Shown in pieces: positions 9,430 through 16,795 of a stretch of 64,000 bases of DNA. Position numbers and translations under genes: made by a program. Position 1 is the stretch's first letter, and every line of letters starts with the position of its first letter. Origin of the DNA: an uncultured Anaerobutyricum sp. (GTDB lineage Bacteria; Bacillota; Clostridia; Lachnospirales; Lachnospiraceae); the NCBI RefSeq assembly GCF_934307085.1, contig NZ_CAKRCF010000008.1, positions 1 to 64,000 of the forward strand, given 5' to 3'. The notes below the pieces were generated by a model, which had not been told where the DNA came from, did not search any database, and saw only the letters and a list, made by a program, of their open reading frames with translations.

Positions 9430-10386
9430 ATGCGTTATATTAATGAATTCAGAGAGGGAGATAATGTCTCTGATGTGTACCTTTGTAAAGTAAAAAATAT
9501 TGCTAAGACCAAAGCAGGAAAGACTTATTATTCTATGATTTTGCAGGATAAAACAGGTGTTATTGATACGAAAATCTGGGATTTAAATAATGGAATTGAG
9601 AACTTTGAACAGATGGATTATATCCGTGTAGAGGGAAATGTTACAAGTTTTCAGGGCAGTCCGCAGTTAAATGTCAGAAGACTTCGCAAAGCAAGAGAAG
9701 GCGAATTTGCGATGGAGGATTATATTCCATGTTCTAGTAAGAGTATTGATGGGATGTTTAAAGAATTATCTTCCTATGTAAATCATGTACAGAATATTTA
9801 TTTAAGACAGCTTTTAGTTGCATTCTTTGGAGATAAAGAATTTGCAGCCAAGTTTAAGGCACACTCTGCAGCCAAGAGAGTACATCATGGATTTATGGGC
9901 GGGCTTTTAGAGCATACTTTAAGTGTTACAAAGCTGTGTGATTTCTACTGTACGCAGTATCCTATTTTAAATAAAGATTTACTTATTACTGCCGCAATCT
10001 GCCATGACATTGGAAAGATTGATGAGCTTTCTGATTTCCCGGAGAATGATTATACAGATGTTGGACAGTTAGTCGGACATATCGTGATGGGAACGATGAT
10101 GATTGATGAGAAGATTAGAAATATTAACGGTTTTCCACAGAAATTGGCCAATGAATTAAAACACTGTATTCTGGCACATCACGGTGAGTTAGAGTATGGT
10201 TCCCCGAAAAAACCAGCCTTAATTGAGGCGTTAGCCCTTAACTTTGCTGATAATACAGATGCAAAGATGGAAACGTTTATTGAAGCACTTGCAGAAGAGA
10301 GCCGTCAGAGCGGTGAGTGGAAGGGCTATAATAAATTATTTGAAAGTAATATTAGAGCAACAAGTCATTTAGGAGAAAAGGATTGA
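9430..10386 (+). CDS. yhaM: 3'-5' exoribonuclease YhaM family
   Basis: The 318 aa product has an N-terminal OB-fold nucleic-acid domain (about 1-95, DVYLCKVKNIAKTKAGKTYY) and an HD hydrolase domain (about 150-280) with LLEHTLSVTKLC, AAICHDIGKIDEL and HCILAHHGELEYGSP, which supply the metal ligands. This is the YhaM/Cbf1 layout and length. Such enzymes trim RNA and some DNA 3' ends. Its stop overlaps the next gene's TTG start by 3 bases (TTGA), so the two are translated together. Confidence 0.9.
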   Translation: MRYINEFREGDNVSDVYLCKVKNIAKTKAGKTYYSMILQDKTGVIDTKIWDLNNGIENFEQMDYIRVEGNVTSFQGSPQLNVRRLRKAREGEFAMEDYIPCSSKSIDGMFKELSSYVNHVQNIYLRQLLVAFFGDKEFAAKFKAHSAAKRVHHGFMGGLLEHTLSVTKLCDFYCTQYPILNKDLLITAAICHDIGKIDELSDFPENDYTDVGQLVGHIVMGTMMIDEKIRNINGFPQKLANELKHCILAHHGELEYGSPKKPALIEALALNFADNTDAKMETFIEALAEESRQSGEWKGYNKLFESNIRATSHLGEKD

Positions 10387-11798
10387 ATAATAAGGTGAAA
10401 TCAGAACAGAAGTTGAATTTGAAAAAGAATCAGGAAATTTCACTTATGATTGAAGATTTTACAAAGGAAGGGGAAGGTCTTGGGAAGTACCAGGGCTTTC
10501 CCTTCTTTATTAAAGACACCGTAATCGGTGATGAAGTGAGAGTTTCCATAACAAAGTTAAAAAAGAATTACGGATATGCCCGTCTTGTGCAGATTGTAAC
10601 TCCGTCAAAAGACAGGGTAATTCCGCCATGTCCGGTTGCGAGACAGTGCGGCGGCTGTAAATTACAGCAGATTTCTTATGAGAAACAGCTTTCCTTTAAG
10701 AAGAGCCTTGTGGAAGGTTGCCTGACTCGTATCGGCGGTTTTGAGAAAGAAAAAATCGAGCAGAAGATGGAACCAGTGTACGGAATGGAAGAACCGTGGC
10801 ATTATCGCAATAAGGCACAGTTCCCTGTTGGTTATGACAAAGAGGGGAATCTTGTTGCCGGATTTTATGCAGGTCGAACTCATTCTATTGTAGCAAATAC
10901 GAACTGTGCGATTCAGGCAGAAGTAACGCATCCGATTGTTGAGAAAGTTCTTGCTTATATGCGGAAGAATAAGATTTCTGCATACGATGAAAAAAATCAT
11001 AGTGGTTTAGTGCGCCATATTTTAACTCGCGTAGGATTTACCACAGGTGAGATTATGGTATGTCTTATCGTGAATGGAACGAAAAAGCAGTTAAAACATA
11101 TCGATGAACTTGTAGATGACTTAAAAACAATTGAAGGGATGACAAGTATTATCGTAAATACGAATACAGATAAGACTAATAAGATTCTCGGACTTCGCTG
11201 TGAGACAGTATGGGGGCAGGATTACATTGAGGATTATATCGGTAATATTAAATATCAGATTGGGCCGCTTTCCTTCTATCAGGTAAATCCACAGCAGACA
11301 AAGGTTCTTTATTCTAAAGCATTAGAGTATGCGGACTTAAAAGGGCAGGAACTTGTGTGGGATTTATACTGCGGAATCGGAACCATTTCTCTCTTCTTAG
11401 CACAGAAAGCAAAGCAGGTTTATGGAGTAGAAATCATTAAAGAAGCCATTGATGACGCAAAGAGAAATGCTGCCTTAAATCATATGGATAATGTTGAATT
11501 TTTTGTTGGTAAGGCAGAGGAGGTTGTACCTGCACAGTACGAAAAAACGGGTATTCATCCAGATGTCATCGTTGTTGATCCACCGAGAAAAGGCTGTGAT
11601 GTGACACTTTTAAATACAATGCTTGATATGTCGCCGGAACGTATTGTTTATGTAAGTTGTGATCCAGCAACATTAGCAAGGGATTTAAAGATACTTTGCG
11701 AAGAAAAATATACCTTGGAGAAGATATCTGTTGTAGACCAGTTTAGCCACTCAGTTCATGTCGAGAGTGTCTGTGCTTTGCAAAGAATAGAAAAGTAG
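10383..11798 (+). CDS. rlmD: 23S rRNA (uracil-5-)-methyltransferase RlmD/RlmCD family
   Basis: This 471 aa SAM-dependent RNA methyltransferase of the RumA/TrmA family forms m5U in 23S rRNA. An N-terminal TRAM domain (about 18-75) is followed by an iron-sulfur site with Cys83, Cys89, Cys92 (PPCPVARQCGGC) and Cys175 (NTNCAI), a SAM-binding region WDLYCGIGTISLFL, the motif VVDPPRKGCD and catalytic Cys426 in SCDPATLARD. In Gram-positive bacteria one such enzyme often does both C and D sites, so the target is uncertain. The start is TTG at 10383, in a TTGA overlap with yhaM; AGGAG lies 9 bp upstream. Confidence 0.92.
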   Translation: MNNKVKSEQKLNLKKNQEISLMIEDFTKEGEGLGKYQGFPFFIKDTVIGDEVRVSITKLKKNYGYARLVQIVTPSKDRVIPPCPVARQCGGCKLQQISYEKQLSFKKSLVEGCLTRIGGFEKEKIEQKMEPVYGMEEPWHYRNKAQFPVGYDKEGNLVAGFYAGRTHSIVANTNCAIQAEVTHPIVEKVLAYMRKNKISAYDEKNHSGLVRHILTRVGFTTGEIMVCLIVNGTKKQLKHIDELVDDLKTIEGMTSIIVNTNTDKTNKILGLRCETVWGQDYIEDYIGNIKYQIGPLSFYQVNPQQTKVLYSKALEYADLKGQELVWDLYCGIGTISLFLAQKAKQVYGVEIIKEAIDDAKRNAALNHMDNVEFFVGKAEEVVPAQYEKTGIHPDVIVVDPPRKGCDVTLLNTMLDMSPERIVYVSCDPATLARDLKILCEEKYTLEKISVVDQFSHSVHVESVCALQRIEK

Positions 11799-12027
11799 AA
11801 GCGAAGAATTATTGAAAAGAGCCGTTAAAAATATCCCATACTCTTTGTGCAATTCGGCTCAAAAACTTTTATAGTGGCTGTTTTATCTAAATCCTACAAA
11901 TCAGTGGAAAAAGATTTGGGGAGCGTCTCCTTTGCTGCACAAATCAGAATTGATAGTTTACTATGCAAAGAGTCAATATATTTCAGTAATAGGACAGTAA
12001 TTTTCATATATCCCCTCTTTAAATTAG

Positions 12028-12036
12028 TGCTATAAT
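12028..12036 (+). promoter_or_regulatory. Extended -10 promoter upstream of the orphan omegaRNA-like element
   Basis: TGCTATAAT is an extended -10 with a consensus hexamer; no good -35 is seen. A transcript from here would include a small hairpin (ATCGCA / TGCGAT), the omegaRNA-like element at 12130-12220 and then the repeat-protein gene. The remaining part of the gap (11799-12027) shows a weak hairpin GAGCCG / CGGCTC just after rlmD and no gene. Confidence 0.5.
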
Positions 12037-12129
12037 AAAATAAATATGACTATTCAGAAATGAAAATGAAATCGCATTTGCGATGCTTATTTTTTGCTTT
12101 GAATAGCCGCAGTCTATATAACATAACAC

Positions 12130-12220
12130 AACCGTGGGGCACACGGGGGTAGCTCGCTTATGCTTAGCACAATGGTGCTATCGAACGAGAACCGACCTCT
12201 ATAGGTGGGGAGGATGTCAC
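12130..12220 (+). ncRNA. Orphan omegaRNA-like element without tnpB
   Basis: It matches the right end at 315-431 almost base for base (CCGTGGGG, GCACACGGGG, AGCTCGCTTATGCTTAGCAC, GTGCTATCGAACGAGAACC, GACCTCTATAGGTGGGG, GGATGTCAC). It lacks an internal 24-26 bp block that includes GAGGATGGGAAGCCC. No tnpB or tnpA sequence lies beside it. A guide, if any, would start at 12221 (CATAACCAGAAAACCAAAGT). It sits in the probable 5' leader of the next gene, 48 bp before its ATG. It may be a dead transposon scar or a domesticated guide RNA. Confidence 0.6.
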
Positions 12221-12268
12221 CATAACCAGAAAACCAAAGTATACATATTGGGAAAGGGGTAGAAAGAC

Positions 12269-12994
12269 ATGATAGATAACAAAAGACAGGAGCTGATTCA
12301 CAGCCAGGTAATGGAGATTCTCAAAGAGAATCAGTTAGCATTTTCTAATGTTGCACGTCCAAAGCCAACAAAAGCTTCTACAGCAACTTCTGCAGCGTGG
12401 TCAAAGGATATGGCGCCTAAAGCATCTGCTGCAACACAGGGTGCATGGGACAGCACTAACACACCAGGTGGAGTATCTTCTTTAGCAAAAGAAAAGTGGA
12501 ACGTACAGGAAATCGCAGCACTTGTAACAAAGGCATTAGAGACTAACAATGTAAAAGTTGCATTTTCCAATAAGCCAATTCCTGCACCAACAACAATTTC
12601 CAGCTCTACACAGCCAGCTTGGAAGAAAGACGAAGATGAAGCTCCTCGCAAACCGGCAGCAGGCACACAGGGTGCATGGGATGTAACAGACACACCAGGC
12701 GGCCTTTCTGCTGAGACAAAGAAAGTATGGAACCTCGATGCAATTACAGCTCTGGTAAAGAAAGAATTAACAGAGAATCTTGAGTTTTATAATAAACCAC
12801 TGCCAAAGCCAACAACAGTATCAAGCTCCACACAGCCAGCTTGGAAAGATGACAGCGAAGAATATAAACCAAAAGAATCCGCATCTGCTCAGGGAATCTG
12901 GGAGCGAGGCAATAAGATTTCTGCATCTACACAGCCAGCTTGGAAGGTAGATGAAATTGCTGCTTTAGTAACAAAAGCTTTGCAGAATAAATAG
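12269..12994 (+). CDS. Unrecognised protein with three repeated modules and amphipathic helices
   Basis: I do not recognise this 241 aa protein. It consists of three imperfect modules of about 70 residues (from about 24, 97 and 172). Each has FSNKPxPxPTT, SSSTQPAWK, TQGAWD, a TDTPGG turn, and a helix such as VQEIAALVTKALETN or VDEIAALVTKALQNK. The N-terminus carries a related helix, RQELIHSQVMEILKENQ. There is no signal peptide, membrane segment or cysteine. Conserved Trp residues recur in Thr/Ser/Pro/Ala-rich linkers. The short helices resemble the encapsulation peptides of bacterial microcompartment cargo; that is only a resemblance, and no shell genes are nearby. Ribosome site AAAGGGG precedes ATG. 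The stop abuts a palindromic repeat. Confidence 0.8.
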   Translation: MIDNKRQELIHSQVMEILKENQLAFSNVARPKPTKASTATSAAWSKDMAPKASAATQGAWDSTNTPGGVSSLAKEKWNVQEIAALVTKALETNNVKVAFSNKPIPAPTTISSSTQPAWKKDEDEAPRKPAAGTQGAWDVTDTPGGLSAETKKVWNLDAITALVKKELTENLEFYNKPLPKPTTVSSSTQPAWKDDSEEYKPKESASAQGIWERGNKISASTQPAWKVDEIAALVTKALQNK

Positions 12995-13312
12995 GAATTT
13001 GTTGAGCCGAACCGATACGGCTGCCGAGAGGTTTGTGTTCGGATTACACAGATGACTTCTAAAGAAGGATTTATTCTAAGGGTGATTTTGATTCGTTGTG
13101 CTAAATGTTCCGTGTTGCCTAATAGGACAGCCTTGCTCGAAAATGAGCTCGCAAGGTTACAGTCAACACTCCACAGCACAAAGGCGCAAAATTCATCCTT
13201 AGAATAAATCCTTCTTTTTTCAATTTTTTTTGAGCAATCCAATAGTCCGCCCACTAACCCATCCGTAGTGGCATCTGTTACCAGTTCACCAAATTACTAT
13301 TTAGAAAGGATA
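12992..13312 (-). repeat. Long palindromic intergenic element, copy C (nested)
   Basis: The outer ends are GAATTTGTTGAGCCGAAC on the left and GTTCACCAAATTACTATTT on the right. Both sides carry an ATCCxAxx/GGATTxC segment. The inner palindrome has arms AAGAAGGATTTATTCTAAGG (13062-13081) and the matching CCTTAGAATAAATCCTTC (13197-13214), the TTGTGCT / AGCACAA stem, and apical CCTTGC / GCAAGG (13131-13136, 13151-13156). It starts at the stop codon of the repeat protein and ends at the ribosome site of the MFS gene. The T-run after the inner arm could terminate transcription. Confidence 0.8.
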
Positions 13313-13317
13313 AAATT

Positions 13318-14517
13318 ATGCAAAGTAAAATGTCACTTAAAGAATGGCTGCCATTGCTTGGCATTACAGTTTCAGCCTTTATATTTAACACATCAGAGTT
13401 TATGCCAATTGGTCTACTTAGTGATATCGCAAACAGCTTTCACATTACAGAAGCACATGCGGGAGTGTTGATTACAGTTTATTCATGGATTGTAATGCTT
13501 TTATCACTTCCGTTAATGTTATTACTGAATAAAATTGATTTTAAGAGACTTCTTTTAGGAACGATTGGTCTGTTTGGAATCTTTCAGATGCTATCTGCAT
13601 TTTCAGGATCTTACGAAATGTTGATGGCATCTCGTATAGGTGTTGCCTGCACGCATTCTGTATTTTGGTCGATTGCCTCACCGGCAGCGGTCAATGTTGT
13701 ATCGGAAAAGTTTCGTTCACTGGCACTTAGTATGGTTGTGACGGGAACATCTATAGCGATGATTCTTGGACTTCCATTAGGACGAATTATTGGACTTCAT
13801 ATGGGTTGGAATATGGCATTTTTCTGTGTGGGAATTATCGCATTTGTTACGACAGCATATATGATTTTTGTGTTCCCGAAGGTGCCGGGAGGAGAATCTT
13901 TTTCTATAAAGCAGATGCCGGAAATTTTTAAGAATAAAACTTTAATGGGAATCTTTCTTGTTACCTTTTTATTTGCAACCTCCTATTATACAGGATATAG
14001 CTACATCGAACCATTTTTAAAGAAAGTAGCAGGACTTTCTGATAACTGGGTTACAACAACGCTTACGATATTTGGGGCAGCAGGTCTTTTAGGAAGCTTT
14101 TTATTTTCTCATTATTATGACAGAAATAAATATATGTTTATAAGAATTGTGATGGTGTGTGTAGCAGCTGCATTGCTGCTTCTTTATCCAGTAGCAAGGG
14201 CTCATATAGCAGTAGTTGTTTTATGTGCATTCTGGGGAATGGCAGTTATGGCATTTAACGTAACATTTCAATCGGAAATCATTACATATGCACCAGTAGC
14301 GGCATCTTCCGTGGCGATGGCGATTTATTCGGGCATTTACAATCTTGGAATTGGAAGTGGAACATGGATTGGAGGAAGTATTTGTACTTATTTGTCTATT
14401 TCCTATATTGGAGTTGTTGGTGGTATTATTGCAGTAGCTGCCGCTATGATATGTGTGTTTATAGTAATAAAACACATGAAACAGACAGATGAAAGAGTAA
14501 AAATAGATAAAATTTAA
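13318..14517 (+). CDS. MFS efflux transporter, sugar-efflux (SotB/AraJ-like) family
   Basis: This 399 aa protein has about 12 hydrophobic segments and no other domain. The N-terminus (WLPLLGITVSAFIFNTSEFMPIGLLSDIA) and the segment GVLITVYSWIVMLLSLPLMLLLNK are typical of the DHA1 drug:H+ antiporter subgroup that includes the sugar and nucleoside exporters SotB, AraJ and NepI. It probably expels a small solute in exchange for protons; the solute cannot be told. AGAAAGGA precedes the ATG at 13318. It is a single gene, with a repeat element before it and a strong terminator 140 bp after it. Confidence 0.85.
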   Translation: MQSKMSLKEWLPLLGITVSAFIFNTSEFMPIGLLSDIANSFHITEAHAGVLITVYSWIVMLLSLPLMLLLNKIDFKRLLLGTIGLFGIFQMLSAFSGSYEMLMASRIGVACTHSVFWSIASPAAVNVVSEKFRSLALSMVVTGTSIAMILGLPLGRIIGLHMGWNMAFFCVGIIAFVTTAYMIFVFPKVPGGESFSIKQMPEIFKNKTLMGIFLVTFLFATSYYTGYSYIEPFLKKVAGLSDNWVTTTLTIFGAAGLLGSFLFSHYYDRNKYMFIRIVMVCVAAALLLLYPVARAHIAVVVLCAFWGMAVMAFNVTFQSEIITYAPVAASSVAMAIYSGIYNLGIGSGTWIGGSICTYLSISYIGVVGGIIAVAAAMICVFIVIKHMKQTDERVKIDKI

Positions 14518-14545
14518 TATAAGAAAAATAAAAAATTAAAAAAAT

Positions 14546-14722
14546 ATCACTAATATTAAGGTGGAAGAGTCAGATACACCGAATGAAACAGACAAATTAA
14601 GTATTGATAAAAAAGAATATCTTATGGGAGAAGACATTAAGGTCACAGCAAGAGGACAAAGAAATGCCAGTTCCGGCAAATGTCGGTACTGGCATTTCTT
14701 TGTCCTTATTTTAATATTTTAA
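14546..14722 (+). pseudogene. Possible fragment of a surface-protein Ig-like domain
   Basis: A short frame reads VEESDTPNETDKLSIDKK then EYLMGEDIKVTARG, which looks like the first strands of a bacterial Ig-like repeat (SIDKKEYxxGEDIxVTA). It then runs into a terminator hairpin at 14653. No start codon or ribosome site is convincing. It could be a relic of a lost secreted protein or chance coding in an AT-rich gap. The remainder of the gap to 15010 shows no gene. Confidence 0.3.
14653..14712. terminator. Strong intrinsic terminator
   Basis: AGGACAAAGAAATGCCAGT (14653-14671) pairs perfectly with ACTGGCATTTCTTTGTCCT (14688-14706), with a smaller CCG / CGG stem in the loop and TTATTTT after it. 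The 19 bp perfect stem would work in both directions. Confidence 0.8.
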
Positions 14723-15010
14723 ATTTTACTATCCGTATTTCTTATGGAATTGCCATTTTTCTATGAAAAAAGGTAGACTTAATACTACTTTTTTGTAAAA
14801 AATAAAAAGATATACTTGCGAAAATAACGTATTTATACGATAATGGTACTGTTTGCCTGAAAGAATAAAGAGAATGAAAATAAATCCGGCAAATACGACA
14901 ATTAAATCAATCAAAATATATGAATTAAAATAGTTAAAATAATGATGTTTGGACAAAAGCATCATATGTAACAATATTGTCTGTGTTTAAAAAATGTAAG
15001 GAGAATAAAT

Positions 15011-16600
15011 ATGAGCAGAATAGATGAAATCAAAAAGAGGCGTACCTTTGCGATTATTTCGCACCCGGATGCCGGTAAGACGACATTAACAGAGAAGTTC
15101 CTTTTATATGGAGGAGCAATCAATCAGGCAGGTTCCGTTAAAGGAAAAGCAACGGCAAAGCATGCAGTGTCTGACTGGATGGATATCGAGAAAGAGAGAG
15201 GTATTTCTGTAACATCTTCCGTATTACAGTTTGAGTATGGCGGATGCTGCATTAACATTCTCGATACTCCTGGACATCAGGATTTCTCCGAAGATACTTA
15301 TCGTACATTAATGGCAGCTGATTCTGCAGTTATGGTAATTGATGCTTCTAAAGGTGTGGAGGCACAGACAAGAAAGCTTTTCAAAGTTTGTGCGATGCGC
15401 CACATCCCAGTATTTACATTTATCAATAAAATGGACCGTGAAGCAAGAGATATTTTTGACCTCTTAGATGAAATCGAAAAAGAACTTGGAATCCCTACTT
15501 GTCCGGTAAACTGGCCAATCGGTTCCGGTAAACAGTTCGCAGGTGTTTACGATAGAAAAACTCAGAAAATCGATTTGTTTGAAGATACAATGAAGGGGAC
15601 AAAGATGGGAACGATGAAAGAAATTGCCCTCGATGATCCAGAAATTAGCAATTATGTTACAGACGAAGCAAGAGAAGTATTAGAGGAAGAAATCGAACTT
15701 TTAGATGGAGCTAGTGCAGAATTCGATCAGGAATTAGTTGATGCAGGAGAGCTTTCTCCAGTATTCTTTGGTTCTGCCCTTATGAACTTCGGTGTGGAGA
15801 ATTTCTTAAATTACTTCTTGAAAATGACTTCCTCACCACTGCCAAGAACTTCTGACCAGGGAACAATTGACCCAATTGAAGAAAAAGACTTCTCTGCGTT
15901 TGTATTTAAAATTCAAGCAAATATGAATAAGGCACACCGTGACCGAATTGCTTTCATGAGAATCTGTTCTGGTGAATTCGAAGCAGGAATGGATGCTTTC
16001 CATGTACAGGGAGATAAAAAGGTTCGTCTTTCCCAGCCACAGCAGATGATGGCAAGCGAGAGAAAGATGATTGATAAAGCATATGCAGGAGACATTATCG
16101 GAATCTTTGATCCAGGAATTTTCTCTATCGGAGATACAATCACAACTTCTCCAAAGAAATTTGCCTATGAAGGAATTCCTACTTTCGCACCAGAGCATTT
16201 CGCGAGAGTACGTCAGGTAAACACAATGAAACGTAAACAGTTCATCAAGGGAATCAATGAAATTGCACAGGAAGGTGCTATTCAGATATTCCAGGAATTT
16301 AACACCGGAATGGAAGAAGTAATCGTAGGTGTAGTAGGAACACTGCAGTTTGATGTGTTAAATTATCGCCTGCAGCACGAATATAATGTGGAAATTCGTC
16401 TCGAAAAGCTTCCATACGAATATATTCGCTGGATTGAAAACACAGATATTGATCTTGAAAATCTTCGTGGAACATCTGATATGAAGAAGATTAAAGATTT
16501 AAAAGGACGTCCACTGTTACTCTTTATCAATAGCTGGAGTGTCGGAATGACATTAGAAAGAAACGAGGGGCTTGTACTTTCTGAATTTGGACGAGCCTAA
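15011..16600 (+). CDS. prfC: Peptide chain release factor 3
   Basis: This 529 aa translational GTPase removes RF1/RF2 from the ribosome after termination. The GTPase motifs are in place: SHPDAGKTTLTEK (P-loop, residues 17-29), DTPGHQDF, NKMDRE and the switch I region around ERGISVTSSV. The C-terminal part (LKMTSSPLPRTS, then VVGVVGTLQFDVLNYRLQHEYNVE) matches RF3 rather than EF-G, and the length fits. GTAAGGAG lies 9 bp before ATG. It appears monocistronic. Confidence 0.95.
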   Translation: MSRIDEIKKRRTFAIISHPDAGKTTLTEKFLLYGGAINQAGSVKGKATAKHAVSDWMDIEKERGISVTSSVLQFEYGGCCINILDTPGHQDFSEDTYRTLMAADSAVMVIDASKGVEAQTRKLFKVCAMRHIPVFTFINKMDREARDIFDLLDEIEKELGIPTCPVNWPIGSGKQFAGVYDRKTQKIDLFEDTMKGTKMGTMKEIALDDPEISNYVTDEAREVLEEEIELLDGASAEFDQELVDAGELSPVFFGSALMNFGVENFLNYFLKMTSSPLPRTSDQGTIDPIEEKDFSAFVFKIQANMNKAHRDRIAFMRICSGEFEAGMDAFHVQGDKKVRLSQPQQMMASERKMIDKAYAGDIIGIFDPGIFSIGDTITTSPKKFAYEGIPTFAPEHFARVRQVNTMKRKQFIKGINEIAQEGAIQIFQEFNTGMEEVIVGVVGTLQFDVLNYRLQHEYNVEIRLEKLPYEYIRWIENTDIDLENLRGTSDMKKIKDLKGRPLLLFINSWSVGMTLERNEGLVLSEFGRA

Positions 16601-16603
16601 GAA

Positions 16604-16700
16604 TTATGAGTTGTCGATTTGAACAGACGCTACGGTGGAGATATTTGTGATTGGATTGCATCGATGGCTTCTAGAAGACTGCCTACAGTAGCTATTTAAA
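16604..16700 (+). repeat. Left half of an intergenic palindromic element
   Basis: GAACAGACGCTACGGTGGAG, TTTGTGATTGGATTGCATCG and GGCTTCTAGAAG match, in order, the left outer parts of the elements at 12992 and 48441. The inner palindrome and right side are missing. It starts just after the prfC stop, like the other copies. Confidence 0.6.
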
Positions 16701-16734
16701 AATCAGAAACTCTTTTGATATTTTTTCTCATATG

Positions 16735-16762
16735 TTGAAAATATGGTAGATTATGATAAAAT
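16735..16762 (+). promoter_or_regulatory. Promoter of the first GH53 gene
   Basis: TTGAAA (16735-16740), 16 bp spacer, TAAAAT (16757-16762). The gene's AGGGGG ribosome site and ATG follow within 35 bp. Confidence 0.5.
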
Positions 16763-16795
16763 ATATCATATAAATCTTATACTAGGGGGAACAGT

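Noticed and set aside
12331..12693. 120 aa antisense frame in the repeat-protein gene
   Set aside because: The sense frame has a ribosome site, repeated modules and codon-level conservation between modules; the antisense frame has none.
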